Origin: Bacillus sp. FJAT-27264
GTDB lineage: Bacteria; Bacillota; Bacilli; Paenibacillales; Paenibacillaceae
Length of the DNA: 64,000 nucleotides
Reading direction: 5' to 3'
NCBI RefSeq assembly: GCF_001682855.1
Contig: NZ_MAQW01000029.1
Location: forward strand, 356,487-420,486
The position numbers and the translations under genes are program-made. Every line of letters begins with the position of its first letter. The first letter of the stretch is position 1. The notes beneath the pieces were generated by a model, which had not been told where the DNA came from, ran no database searches, and saw only the letters and a list, made by a program, of their open reading frames with translations. Below, piece after piece: positions 8,584-18,069 of this stretch.

Positions 8584-10197
8584 TTATTTAAGGTAGATTT
8601 TGGACAAATCTTCAAAAATAACGACAGGCTTCAATACTGCTTCTTCAATGCCACCATATTGCTTAGAGACAGCTACGATGGTCTTGGTATACGCAATAGG
8701 GTAGATCGGTGCATCTTCAGCTACGATCTCCTGTGCTTTTTTGTAAATTTCTCCACGCTTAGCAGTGTCTGCTTCACCAGCACCTGCTTCAAACAATTTG
8801 TCTACTTCCGGATTGTTATAGTGCGAGTAATTGGAGTTCCCGGTAGAGCTATACAGAATACGGTATGCATCCGGATCATAACCCATTATATATCCAGCCA
8901 GAGCAAGTTCAAAGTCTTTAGCGTCCTTATCCGTGAATCGTTTGGAGTATGCGGAAGCATCAACGCTTTGCAATTCCACATCCACGCCGATCGCTTTCAG
9001 CTTTTGTTGAACATACAAGGAAACACCTTCTTGTACTTTGTTACCGCTCGTTGTAATAAATCTCAGCTTCAGGTTGCTGACACCCGCTTTGTCCAGTAAT
9101 TCTTTGGCTTTGGCCGCGTCATTATCATATGAAGTTACGTCATTGGTAAAGAACAGACCATCAGGTGTTACGAACGATTTTGCCGGTTCAGCATAATCAG
9201 TAGAGGTGTAAGCCGTTTGGATCAACTCATCGCGGCTCAGCGCCAGGGATAGGGCTTCACGTACTTCTTTCTTAGCAAGAGCACCTCTGTCACTGTTGGC
9301 ATTGAACAGCAGGTATGCCAGACGACCTTCGCTGTAAGGCAGGATTTCAAAGTTATTCGTCGCTTGGAATGTAGCTACATCTTGCGGATCAAGATACTTC
9401 ACGTTGATCTCACCGTTTTGCAGCGCAAGGTTCGCACTGTTAGTGTCTTTAGCAACCCGGTAAGTTACAGAATCCAGATGCGGCTTACCACCGAAGTAGT
9501 TATCGAAGCGTTCCAAAGTCAGATACTCACCGGTTTTGTATTCTTTGAATTTGAACGGGCCAGAGCCGATTGGAGCGGCATTTTTAGGGCTCTTCTCGAT
9601 GTCTGCTTCATTCTCAAAGATATGCTTTGGAATCGGAGAAATCTGTACCAGTGTGGCTTCAAAAGCTGGTGCCACTTGCGGAAGCTTGAACTCTACAGTC
9701 AGATCGTCCACTTTGACCGCTTGGATCGGCTTGTCACCGATGATCAGGTTGGATCTCAAGAGGCTGTTCTGCTTCTCGTCCAAAATGCTGTTGATTGTGA
9801 ACACAACATCGTCAGCTGTAAGCTTCTCGCCGTCATGCCAAGTCAGTCCACTCTTCAGCTTCAATGTATACGTAAGGTTATCTGCAGATGGTGTCAGGCT
9901 GTCTGCCAGATAAAAAGTTTTCTTCCCGTTATTCACTTGGAACAATGGAGCATAGAGCGCTTGATCAATAGTCAGGCTGACACGGTCGCCCGCATAGTTC
10001 GGGTTCAGGATGACCGGATCGGCAGCTACTCCAATAATTAGATTGCCACCCTCTTTTGGTGCGCCATTATCAGCAGGTTGCTGTGTTTCTGCAGGTGCAT
10101 TACTTGCAGCAGGTGCTGCGTTATTTCCGCCGGAGCAAGCACTCACCAGGAGTGTCAATAATATCACGCCGATAAAACCAGTTAGTCGTTTACGCAT
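8584..10197 (-). CDS. oppA: Oligopeptide ABC transporter substrate-binding lipoprotein (OppA-like)
   Basis: Surface lipoprotein of solute-binding family 5, 537 residues from the ATG at 10197. An in-frame ATG exists at 10212, but GGGGGAAAG sits correctly spaced before 10197 and the signal then begins MRKRLTGF. The lipobox is VSACSGG, followed by a Pro/Ala-rich linker. The mature part has typical family-5 landmarks (NPNYAGDRVS, LTADDVVFTINSI, SREALS-type helix AKKEVREALSLALSRDELI). It delivers peptides or a related ligand to the permease encoded downstream. Being first in its operon and followed by a terminator gives it excess expression. Confidence 0.92.
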   Translation of the reverse strand: MRKRLTGFIGVILLTLLVSACSGGNNAAPAASNAPAETQQPADNGAPKEGGNLIIGVAADPVILNPNYAGDRVSLTIDQALYAPLFQVNNGKKTFYLADSLTPSADNLTYTLKLKSGLTWHDGEKLTADDVVFTINSILDEKQNSLLRSNLIIGDKPIQAVKVDDLTVEFKLPQVAPAFEATLVQISPIPKHIFENEADIEKSPKNAAPIGSGPFKFKEYKTGEYLTLERFDNYFGGKPHLDSVTYRVAKDTNSANLALQNGEINVKYLDPQDVATFQATNNFEILPYSEGRLAYLLFNANSDRGALAKKEVREALSLALSRDELIQTAYTSTDYAEPAKSFVTPDGLFFTNDVTSYDNDAAKAKELLDKAGVSNLKLRFITTSGNKVQEGVSLYVQQKLKAIGVDVELQSVDASAYSKRFTDKDAKDFELALAGYIMGYDPDAYRILYSSTGNSNYSHYNNPEVDKLFEAGAGEADTAKRGEIYKKAQEIVAEDAPIYPIAYTKTIVAVSKQYGGIEEAVLKPVVIFEDLSKIYLK

Positions 10198-10212
10198 GTT
10201 TCTTTCCCCCAT

Positions 10213-10539
10213 ATCTCTCTATTGAATCCCAAGATGTTTTTTTAATTATACATCGGAATACTAGGGATTACAATGGATGTAATTTCACATAAATGTAACA
10301 AGAAGGAAATTAGTAACCAAGTGTACTAACCTTACCTTTTGTAATGACGTACTGAGGCTATTGTACAGCATTTGCATCAATTTTAAAATACGTGACTACG
10401 CTACAACCCTATTTTGCTTCATTATTCAGGTTTTAACCGAAGAAAAAGACGCCTCATGAAAAAAATAAGGGTCAACGTTCACGTTTTCTAAATATATTAA
10501 ACCAAACGCATAAATGTATTTTTAGAACGGGAGGACCTT
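10213..10539. other. Intergenic region between divergent opp operon and glycosyltransferase genes
   Basis: An AT-rich divergent control region of about 330 bp. It holds the opp promoter described separately. Upstream of the plus-strand glycosyltransferase gene only its Shine-Dalgarno GGGAGG was recognised, with no convincing promoter. No ORF, RNA gene or repeat is evident. Confidence 0.5.
10245..10273 (-). promoter_or_regulatory. Candidate sigma-A promoter of the opp operon
   Basis: On the minus strand a perfect -10 TATAAT lies at 10250-10245 and TTGTAA (4 of 6 to consensus) at 10273-10268, 17 bp apart, about 50 bp upstream of the oppA-like start codon. Confidence 0.6.
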
Positions 10540-11655
10540 ATGATCACAATAAGCCTGTGTATGATCGTAAAAAATGAAGAGGATACGCTGGACCGCTGCT
10601 TAAGCTCTGTGGCCGATTTGGTCGATGAGTTTATTATTGTCGATACAGGATCGACAGACGCTACACAAGAGATTGTCCGCAAGTACAGCGATCAGCTCTT
10701 TGAATTTGAATGGATTCGTGATTTCGCCGCTGCCCGTAACCACGCCTTCTCACAAGCGACGAAGGAATATATCCTTTGGCTGGACGCAGACGATATCTTC
10801 AAGGATGTAGATCGCGAGCGCCTGCGCGCCCTTAAAGAGTCGCTGGATCCAGCGGTCGATTCCGTTACCATGAATTATCACCTGGCCTTTGATGAACAAG
10901 GAAATGTGGTGTCCAGTCTGCGGCGCAACCGGCTAGTCAAGAGAAGCAATGGCTTCCGCTGGATTGGAGCTGTCCATGAATATTTGGAGGTTGGCGGGAA
11001 CATCATCAACAGCGATATCGCCGTTACCCACAGTAGCATTCATCATGACAGCGACCGCAACCTGAATATCTACGAGGAACGTCTGGCCGGTGGGGAGCAA
11101 TTCTCACCCCGAGACTTATATTACTTCGCCAACGAGCTGCTGGATCACAGCCAGTATGAGCGGGCCATTAGTTTCTATGGAGAGTTCCTCGGGACGGGGC
11201 TAGGCTGGATCGAGGACAACATTGCTGCCTGCGGCAAATTGGCGGATTGCTACCACGGGCTGAAAGATGAGGACCGGGCGCTGGAAGCCGCACTTCTGTC
11301 TTTCCGGTATGACCAGCCGCGCGCGGAATTTTGCTGCCGGATCGGGTACCATTTTCTCAATAAAAACAATATCAACGCAGCCATCTTCTGGTATAGGTCA
11401 GCGGCAGCTGATCAGCCTTCCGGCGATCAATGGGGACTGCGCAACTTGGCCTGCTCTACCTGGCTTCCCCATCTTCAGCTCTGCGTCTGCTATGACAGAA
11501 TCGGCCAGCATCAGATGGCTTACGCCCACAATGAGGCAGCACGGACCTACCGTCCCAATGACGAACGTATACTGTTGAACAAGGCCTATCTGGAAGCCGT
11601 TCTGAATCCACAGCCACAAGCAGAACCGGCTACCACCCAGGGGGATGAAGTATGA
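10540..11655 (+). CDS. Family 2 glycosyltransferase with TPR-like C-terminal region
   Basis: Cytoplasmic glycosyltransferase of 371 residues. The N-terminal GT-A domain opens with ISLCMIVKNEEDTLDRCLSS, has DTGSTDAT and the metal-binding acidic cluster WLDADD near residue 88. The second half is helical with TPR-like spacing (residues about 185-350) and may bind a protein acceptor. Proteins of this layout are found in Bacillota glycosylation loci for bacteriocins, flagella or surface proteins. GGGAGG precedes the ATG. It overlaps the next glycosyltransferase by four bases, so the two are likely co-translated. Acceptor and sugar are unknown. Confidence 0.85.
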   Translation: MITISLCMIVKNEEDTLDRCLSSVADLVDEFIIVDTGSTDATQEIVRKYSDQLFEFEWIRDFAAARNHAFSQATKEYILWLDADDIFKDVDRERLRALKESLDPAVDSVTMNYHLAFDEQGNVVSSLRRNRLVKRSNGFRWIGAVHEYLEVGGNIINSDIAVTHSSIHHDSDRNLNIYEERLAGGEQFSPRDLYYFANELLDHSQYERAISFYGEFLGTGLGWIEDNIAACGKLADCYHGLKDEDRALEAALLSFRYDQPRAEFCCRIGYHFLNKNNINAAIFWYRSAAADQPSGDQWGLRNLACSTWLPHLQLCVCYDRIGQHQMAYAHNEAARTYRPNDERILLNKAYLEAVLNPQPQAEPATTQGDEV

Positions 11656-13346
11656 GCGATCAACCGACCCGCGTGCTGCTTGGCAGCCCTATTCATCAGA
11701 AGGCGACTGTATTGCAGCATTTTCTGGAATCACTCGGCCGCTTGAATTCAGAAGGAATTCAACTTGATTTCTTTTTTATCGACGACAATCAGGATGAGCA
11801 GTCTTCCGAATTACTCAAGGCGTTCAAAGCAAGCACGGGCAATGTTCTGATTCAGCCCTCGGGCTACAATGATACTTATATCCGAAACGATACCACCCAT
11901 TTCTGGAATTCTAACTTAGTCTGGAAAGTGGCTGCCTTCAAAAATCTTATGATCCAGCGGGCCCAAATTCTGAGCTATGATTATTTATTACTACTGGATT
12001 CCGATCTGATCCTCTATCCTGATACGCTAAGTCATCTCATCAGCACAGAGAAAGATATTATCTCTGAGGTCTTCTGGACGCAGTGGCAGCCAGATACGAT
12101 GTTCCAACCCCAGGTCTGGATGCATGATGAATACAATCAATGGGATCAGCTTCCAGGTGAGAACCTATCAGCTGAAGAGGTCAATCGCAGGTTTCACGAA
12201 TTCATTAACAGGTTGCAGGTTCCCGGAATCTATGAAGTCGGTGGTCTAGGCGCCTGCACGCTCATCAGCAAAGCAGCCATTGCCAAAGGTATCAGCTACA
12301 ATCCCGTCAAAAACATCTCCTTCTGGGGAGAAGATCGTCACTTCTGCATTCGTGCCGCAGCGCTTGGCATTCCGTTGTTCGTCGACACTCACTATCCTGC
12401 ACTGCATCTCTACAGGGACAGTGATCTCAGCAAAGTTGATGAATTTGTGCAGCGAACATCAGGCGAGATAGACACACCGCCGGGCAGCGAACCGGAGTCC
12501 CCTTCTGCTCAGGAAGAGGTCACTAAGCCTGAAGAATCCGTAGGATTGGAAAGCTACGGAAGCCCGGATAGCCCCGTCGGATCGTTACAACCCCCCCTGG
12601 AAGATGCTCAGGTTCTTGAGAAAGAGCCCGCTACCCCAGTCCCTTTGAAGCGCCCCAAGCTGACGTTGGCTATGATCGTTAAGAATGAGGCCGACCGCTT
12701 CCTGCGACAGGTGCTGGAAGAACACCGCAAATATATCGACGAAGCCGTGATTATCGATGATGGCAGTACAGATGATACGGCAGATATCTGCCTAGAGGTG
12801 TTGGCAGGCCTTCCCGTCACCCTTATACGCAACACCGAGTCCAAATTCAGCAATGAATATGAACTACGCACACAGCTATGGCAGGAAGTGATCCAAACCG
12901 AACCGGAATGGATCCTCACCCTGGATGCAGATGAAGTGTTCGAGAACAGATTCGTCCAAGAGGTCGACGAGTTGCTGCAGCAGACAAAGTCTGATCTGCT
13001 CTGCTTCCGGCTCTATGATTTCTGGAATGAGAATCACTACAGGGATGACCAGTATTGGAGTTCCCATCATAGCTTCAGGCCGTTCCTGCTCCGATACAAC
13101 AAGGACTTGAACTATACTTGGAAAAATTCGCCGCAGCATTGTGGACGTTTACCGGAGAACGTGTTCGAAGTCCCCCATCAATTAAGCCTTCTACGCATCA
13201 AACATCTTGGCTGGTCCAAACAGCAATTCCGCCTGGAGAAATTCGCAAGATATATGCACCTTGACCCCGAAGGTCAATATGGTTGGAAAGAACAGTACGT
13301 CTCCATCCTTGACGAGCAGCCTCATCTGGTACCTTGGGTGGAGTGA
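11652..13346 (+). CDS. Two-domain glycosyltransferase (GT-A type)
   Basis: A 564-residue protein with two glycosyltransferase-like units. The N-terminal unit (about 1-270) has FFIDDN and LLLLDSDLILYP and a late WGEDRHFCIRA segment. A Pro/Glu/Ser-rich linker spans about 270-330. The C-terminal unit begins LTLAMIVKNEADRF, has IDDGSTDDT and the acidic LTLDADEVFE. It overlaps the preceding glycosyltransferase (ATGA) and is closed by a hairpin. The fusion could add two sugars in sequence or couple a lectin-like and a catalytic unit. The pair is probably a small protein- or polymer-glycosylation operon. Confidence 0.82.
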   Translation: MSDQPTRVLLGSPIHQKATVLQHFLESLGRLNSEGIQLDFFFIDDNQDEQSSELLKAFKASTGNVLIQPSGYNDTYIRNDTTHFWNSNLVWKVAAFKNLMIQRAQILSYDYLLLLDSDLILYPDTLSHLISTEKDIISEVFWTQWQPDTMFQPQVWMHDEYNQWDQLPGENLSAEEVNRRFHEFINRLQVPGIYEVGGLGACTLISKAAIAKGISYNPVKNISFWGEDRHFCIRAAALGIPLFVDTHYPALHLYRDSDLSKVDEFVQRTSGEIDTPPGSEPESPSAQEEVTKPEESVGLESYGSPDSPVGSLQPPLEDAQVLEKEPATPVPLKRPKLTLAMIVKNEADRFLRQVLEEHRKYIDEAVIIDDGSTDDTADICLEVLAGLPVTLIRNTESKFSNEYELRTQLWQEVIQTEPEWILTLDADEVFENRFVQEVDELLQQTKSDLLCFRLYDFWNENHYRDDQYWSSHHSFRPFLLRYNKDLNYTWKNSPQHCGRLPENVFEVPHQLSLLRIKHLGWSKQQFRLEKFARYMHLDPEGQYGWKEQYVSILDEQPHLVPWVE

Positions 13347-13393
13347 GCGGGGATGACGTGTTTTATGATTCATGTCTCTTAAGCATTTGCAAT

Positions 13394-13428
13394 CAACAGG
13401 ACCAGCCCTACTAAGGCTGGTCCTGTTG
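13394..13428 (+). terminator. Terminator-like hairpin after glycosyltransferase operon
   Basis: A perfect 14-bp stem, CAACAGGACCAGCC and GGCTGGTCCTGTTG, with a 7-nt loop. The T-tract after it is weak, so it could also act as an mRNA-stabilising end. Confidence 0.7.
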
Positions 13429-13545
13429 CATGACTTCGGCACCGAAATTACACTAATTCCCAAATGATCTCGTTATACTGATATACTAGATACAGACTTC
13501 ATACAGAAACTACTAGAGAAAATATCGTAAAACGGAGGCATAACC

Positions 13546-14709
13546 GTGCTTAGGGGACCCAGACACTGGTTGGATTTTGTAGTATTTGGAGTGCGGTTGT
13601 TTTGGGGCGTTACCAGGATATCCGGGGTCCCAGTTGGGATGGAAGGCAGGGGAAACACGCTTTGGATGATAGTTGCCTTAGGCTACCTACTATCCTGCTG
13701 TGTTCCTTTTAGACTTTATATGCTAAAAAGAGTTCCGCCTTCTATCACCGTTGCTGCGGAGCTAACGATCACCGGTGGCCTGTACTTCCTCCTGCCAAAG
13801 GCGGATCAGAGCCTGATAACCTTTTTCCAAATGCCCTTTTTAACACTCGGCTATCTCTGTATAGGTAGATACACTTCATGGATTACACTTGCGGTGTTTT
13901 TCCTCTCCGCGCTGGGACTTGGCCAGCTGTCCAATATGCCCTGGCAGGTTGTTCTGGAGGATTCGGTCAATCTACTGCTTTTCTTCGGTATCGGCTTCTG
14001 TTTTCAGAAACTCGTGGCTTCCTATCGAATCATCAAAGAGCAAAATGCCACCCTTCAGCTCTACTCCCAACAAATTGAGCAATTGACCTTAACCGAAGAG
14101 AGAAATCGGCTATCCCGTGATCTACATGATACGGTTGGGCATACCTTCACCACAACTATTATCGGAATGGATGCCACACTCTATCTGATAGATGTCGCCC
14201 CGGATCAAGCCAAGACGAACCTGCGCGAGCTGTTGCATCTGACCCGAATGGGACTGGATGAAGTCAGGCAGCACATACATGATATCGCTCCAAGCAAAGA
14301 GGACGAGCTCCCGCTATCCCACGTACTGGAACAAATGTGCACCGAGTTCAGCAGACATACCGGCATGAAGATATCACTCCACGTAGAAGGGCAAGAGATG
14401 GGCGCATCGGAATCAATACGTCTCCTCTTTATTCGTTGTCTCCAAGAGTCGCTGACCAATGCCAAGAGACATGGTGAAGCCTCTCAGGCTGCGATCGAGC
14501 TGGTGTACGAGGTAGACAGCTTCACATTAACCATCACCGACAACGGCACGGGCTCTGCCCCTATTGTAAAAGGGTTCGGGCTAACCGGTATGACGCAACG
14601 GGCAGCCAATCTGGGAGGGAACCTTGAAATTGTATCCGTTCCGGGTAAAGGAACATCCGTCATGTGTACGATCCCCATTCGGCTCCCTGTATCCACTCCA
14701 ATCAAGTAA
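13546..14709 (+). CDS. Sensor histidine kinase, DesK/NarX-type (orphan)
   Basis: Membrane histidine kinase of 387 residues. GTG start at 13546 behind GGAGG. Five or six hydrophobic helices fill the first 150 residues with no sizeable extracellular loop, suggesting sensing within or at the membrane. A coiled coil leads to the HisKA_3 dimerisation box RNRLSRDLHDTVGH with phospho-acceptor His194. The HATPase_c domain has the N-box LQESLTNAKRHGEA, D-box TDNGTG and GFGLTGM. No response-regulator gene adjoins it; the gene is flanked by terminators. The NarL-type regulator at 24997-25656 is the nearest matching family and a possible partner. Confidence 0.9.
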   Translation: MLRGPRHWLDFVVFGVRLFWGVTRISGVPVGMEGRGNTLWMIVALGYLLSCCVPFRLYMLKRVPPSITVAAELTITGGLYFLLPKADQSLITFFQMPFLTLGYLCIGRYTSWITLAVFFLSALGLGQLSNMPWQVVLEDSVNLLLFFGIGFCFQKLVASYRIIKEQNATLQLYSQQIEQLTLTEERNRLSRDLHDTVGHTFTTTIIGMDATLYLIDVAPDQAKTNLRELLHLTRMGLDEVRQHIHDIAPSKEDELPLSHVLEQMCTEFSRHTGMKISLHVEGQEMGASESIRLLFIRCLQESLTNAKRHGEASQAAIELVYEVDSFTLTITDNGTGSAPIVKGFGLTGMTQRAANLGGNLEIVSVPGKGTSVMCTIPIRLPVSTPIK

Positions 14710-14746
14710 CCTCGTTTGCCTATACATAGGATCATACGTATTTCAG

Positions 14747-14773
14747 CAGCCGACTCCATGTCGGCTGTTTTTA
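14747..14773 (+). terminator. Rho-independent terminator after histidine kinase
   Basis: Stem CAGCCGAC/GTCGGCTG, loop TCCAT, followed by TTTTTATTT. Confidence 0.9.
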
Positions 14774-14918
14774 TTTCTAATCCATTCCCACCTCTCCACC
14801 CATAGCATCCATGAGAACGAGAACATGACTTTTTTTAACCGAACGTCACTACTACGAGATGACTTTTTTCACCTAAGCTCTAAGAGATCAAATCATCTTC
14901 ACACGGGGGGAAAACCAC

Positions 14919-17321
14919 TTGAAGCGCATAATGTATTTTGCTTTATCTCTATTAATGGTTATAAGCGGCTTGAACACCTTCAACTCGAAAGGAACAGAAA
15001 GAACAGCGGCAGCTTCAGCAGCCTCTTCTTCCGGGAAGGAGCTAGCAGCTTTAGTGAATTTAGGGGTCATTTCGGCTACTGACAGCAATGGAACACAAAT
15101 TCTAACCAGAGGGCAGGCCGCTGAGATCCTCTACAAAGCAGCTCAACTTCCAGAACCTACCTCTCTAAATGGTTTTCATGATGTCAAACAAACGGCCGAA
15201 TACGCCAAAGCCATCAACGCCTTGAAGGAGAATCATATTGTCTCCGGCTATCAAGGCCGTTATGATCCAGAGCACCCCTTGACTCGGGAACAGGCGGCAA
15301 CGCTGCTGGCTCGCACGTTCAGCTGGCATGACAACGGTATTCAAGCGAAATATAGTGACCAAACGGAAATCTCCTCTATTTATTTGCAGGATGCTCTGCG
15401 GCTACGACAACAGTTCATTTCCGATCCCGGCGCTTTCCATCCGAAGGAACCTCTGGACCGGGAGCAGTTCGCGATCTTTCTCTATCGCGCCATGGAACTG
15501 GAATACCAGAATGAGGGATATCTTCCGCTGGAGCAGTTCTTCCGAATTCCCGAGACGACCGAGTACAAAATCTCCCCAAACGGAGAGTATCTTGCCTACT
15601 TGGCCCCATGGGAGGATCGCCTGAATCTATTCGTCCAGAGGATTGGAGCCGCCGAAGGAACGCGGATTACCGGAGTAACCGACCGCAATATGGCCTCCTT
15701 CCTCTGGGCTAATGATTCCACACTGCTCTATCCCATGGATGACGGCGGGGATGAGAACTATCACCTGTACCGCATCGGGATAGATGGCAGCGGCAATAAG
15801 GACCTGACGCCATATGATCAGACACGAGCTGCCGTTCTCACAACAATTCAGGACAACGACAACGAGATATTAGTTCTGCTGAACAAACGGAATCCAGAGT
15901 GGTTTGATGTATACCGGCTGAACATCATGACAGGTGCAATGACGCTCAGCGCGGAGAACCCCGGTACGGTTACCAATTGGGTCGCGGATCATTCAGGCAA
16001 AGTAAGAGCAGCTATATCCACTGACGGAGAAACAACAAGTGTACTGTATCGGGAAAAAGAGTCAGCCTCCTTCAGGCCAATGCTGACGCTTAGTCCAGGC
16101 GATATGTTCCAGCCGGTGATGTTTACTGCCGACAATAAGCAGCTCTATGTGTTGACCAATATAGATAAGGACAAGACAGAACTGGTCATTTATGATCCAT
16201 CTACTCATAAGGTTGTGCAGACACTTTATGCGCATCCCGAAGTAGATATCACTGAGGTGTTGCTATCCCAGGATAATCAGAAGCTACTCGCCGCCATCTA
16301 TGAAAGAGACAAGACGGAGTATCACTTCTTTGAAAAGGATCTGGAACAGCTCCAGAAGACGCTGGAGAGCAAATTGCCGGGGAAATCCATCTCTATGACT
16401 GAATTTAGCAAGGACGGGAATATGCTTGTTTTCAGCGGATATGGCGATACCTCACCCGGCAGCTATTATCTTTTCGACCGTAAAACAGGTACCACACAGA
16501 AAATTGCCGACAGCACCCCATGGATAGATGAAAGTAAGCTGGCTGAGACGAGGCCCATCTCATACAAAGCTCGGGACGGCCTGACCATCCACGGCTACCT
16601 GACCATCCCGAAGAACAAGGAGGCTAAAAACCTGCCCGTTGTCGTTTATCCCCACGGCGGGCCGTGGGCGCGGGACTCTTGGGGATATAGTCCGGTCATT
16701 CAGTTCATGGCAAACCGGGGCTACGCTATATTTCAGATGAACTACCGCGGGTCTACCGGCTACGGCAAGGCTTTTGTCCAGGCAGGAAAGAAACAATGGG
16801 GAAAAGCCATGCAAGATGATATCACCGATGGCGTAAACTGGTTGATTGATGCCACCATAGCCGATCCCAAGCGAATTGCCATTTGCGGGATTTCCTACGG
16901 CGGGTACGCGGCACTGGCGGGATTAGCTTTCACACCGGATCTATATGCAGCCGGAGTCGATTTTGTCGGACCTTCCAACCTGATTACCTTTCTAAAAACC
17001 ATCCCTCCCTATTGGAAGGCAGAACAACAGATGTTGAACGAGCATGTGGGCGATCCCATTAAGGATGAAATACAACTAAAGGAAATCTCACCACTATTCC
17101 ATGTTGATCAGATCAAAGCGCCATTGTTTGTCGCGCAAGGGGCCAACGATCCCAGGGTCAATATTGCCGAATCTAATCAAATTGTAAAAGCACTTCAGGA
17201 CCGAGGGATTGAGGTACCTTACATGATCAAGGATAACGAGGGACACGGTTACTACAATGCGGAGAACCAATTTCATTTCTACAAAGCCGTAGAGAAATTC
17301 CTTCACGAGCATTTAAAATAA
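14919..17321 (+). CDS. SLH-anchored prolyl-oligopeptidase family (S9) peptidase
   Basis: Secreted, wall-bound serine peptidase of 800 residues. TTG start at 14919 after GGGGGGAA, then a signal peptide. Residues about 35-190 hold three degenerate SLH repeats (LTRGQAAEILYKAA, LTREQAATLLARTF, LDREQFAIFLYRAM). A beta-propeller-like region (about 215-530) precedes an alpha/beta-hydrolase domain. The catalytic triad is Ser659 in GISYGGYAA, Asp744 in GANDPRVNI and His776 in EGHGYYN. Most S9 peptidases of this acylaminoacyl-peptidase/DPP type are cytoplasmic or simply secreted; here the SLH domains should tether it to secondary wall polymers, to process peptides outside the cell. Confidence 0.9.
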   Translation: MKRIMYFALSLLMVISGLNTFNSKGTERTAAASAASSSGKELAALVNLGVISATDSNGTQILTRGQAAEILYKAAQLPEPTSLNGFHDVKQTAEYAKAINALKENHIVSGYQGRYDPEHPLTREQAATLLARTFSWHDNGIQAKYSDQTEISSIYLQDALRLRQQFISDPGAFHPKEPLDREQFAIFLYRAMELEYQNEGYLPLEQFFRIPETTEYKISPNGEYLAYLAPWEDRLNLFVQRIGAAEGTRITGVTDRNMASFLWANDSTLLYPMDDGGDENYHLYRIGIDGSGNKDLTPYDQTRAAVLTTIQDNDNEILVLLNKRNPEWFDVYRLNIMTGAMTLSAENPGTVTNWVADHSGKVRAAISTDGETTSVLYREKESASFRPMLTLSPGDMFQPVMFTADNKQLYVLTNIDKDKTELVIYDPSTHKVVQTLYAHPEVDITEVLLSQDNQKLLAAIYERDKTEYHFFEKDLEQLQKTLESKLPGKSISMTEFSKDGNMLVFSGYGDTSPGSYYLFDRKTGTTQKIADSTPWIDESKLAETRPISYKARDGLTIHGYLTIPKNKEAKNLPVVVYPHGGPWARDSWGYSPVIQFMANRGYAIFQMNYRGSTGYGKAFVQAGKKQWGKAMQDDITDGVNWLIDATIADPKRIAICGISYGGYAALAGLAFTPDLYAAGVDFVGPSNLITFLKTIPPYWKAEQQMLNEHVGDPIKDEIQLKEISPLFHVDQIKAPLFVAQGANDPRVNIAESNQIVKALQDRGIEVPYMIKDNEGHGYYNAENQFHFYKAVEKFLHEHLK

Positions 17322-17354
17322 GCAGCGTATAGCCTCGGACTCACCCCACAAACA

Positions 17355-17379
17355 AAGGCCAGCCGATCCCGGTTGGCCT
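17355..17379. terminator. Hairpin between convergent S9 peptidase and GNAT genes
   Basis: AGGCCAGCCG pairs with CGGTTGGCCT around a short loop, between two converging genes. T-tracts are poor on both sides. Confidence 0.6.
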
Positions 17380-17404
17380 GTTCATATGACTTCGTTTCCC
17401 GTGA

Positions 17405-17971
17405 CTAGTCTGTACCTACATATCTTTCACGGTATTCATGATCCAGCATGCTCATCAGAATGATGTCATGATATTGGTGATTGTAAAACAGCGCATGACG
17501 GCGTACCCCTTCTTTGACAAAACCTATTTTCTCATATACATGAGCGGCTCGTTTGTTATATGCGAACACTTCCAGTTCTATCCTATTGAGGTTTCTTATG
17601 CCGAAACCGTATTCTAGCATTAATAACAAAGCTTCCTGACCATATCCTTGTCCCTGATGTTCGGCCTGATTAATAGCAATTCTGATGCTGCCTGTTCGGT
17701 TAATGCCGTCTATATCCTGTATAGCAACATCGCCGATGACTTCATCGTTCTCCTTCAGGGCAACCAGCAAGAGCACACTGGAGGCATCTTCCGTCTTGCC
17801 GATGATATAGCGTTCGATCTGTTCCTTGGTGTGATGCTTTTGCGTGCCTGTCAGACACCTTGTCTCTTCGACATAAAGACCCTGGTAGTAAAGTTCAGCA
17901 TCTTCTGCGTTTAGCGGGCGCAAATACACCTGCTCTCCCGTCAACATTCTGGCTTGCTTGTTCTTCATCAT
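17405..17971 (-). CDS. GNAT-family N-acetyltransferase (RimJ/RimL-like)
   Basis: Cytoplasmic acetyltransferase of 188 residues from the ATG at 17971, which follows GGGGGAGAAC; an upstream ATG at 17983 would include the ribosome binding site in the coding region. The fold is clear: YLRPLNAEDAELYYQGL at the N-terminus, an acetyl-CoA loop region (AEHQGQGYGQEALLLMLEYGF) and NRIELEVFAYNKRAAHVYEKIGFVKEGVRR, typical of RimJ/RimL-like enzymes acting on protein N-termini, amino acids or small amines. It is divergent from the MocR-type gene across 98 bp that contain a palindrome, so it may be that regulator's target. Confidence 0.88.
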   Translation of the reverse strand: MMKNKQARMLTGEQVYLRPLNAEDAELYYQGLYVEETRCLTGTQKHHTKEQIERYIIGKTEDASSVLLLVALKENDEVIGDVAIQDIDGINRTGSIRIAINQAEHQGQGYGQEALLLMLEYGFGIRNLNRIELEVFAYNKRAAHVYEKIGFVKEGVRRHALFYNHQYHDIILMSMLDHEYRERYVGTD

Positions 17972-18012
17972 GTTCTCCCCCATTTCAGCATATCCTCATG
18001 GTAATTCAGAAC

Positions 18013-18032
18013 TGTATATCTTAAAATATACA
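18013..18032. promoter_or_regulatory. Palindrome between GNAT and MocR genes
   Basis: TGTATAT, six bases, ATATACA: a perfect inverted repeat with 7-bp arms in the short divergent intergenic region, 38 bp before the MocR start. A candidate operator for one or both genes; AT-rich, so chance cannot be excluded. Confidence 0.45.
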
Positions 18033-18069
18033 AAAATGTCTATTTTTAAAGGACAGATGAGGTGAGCAT

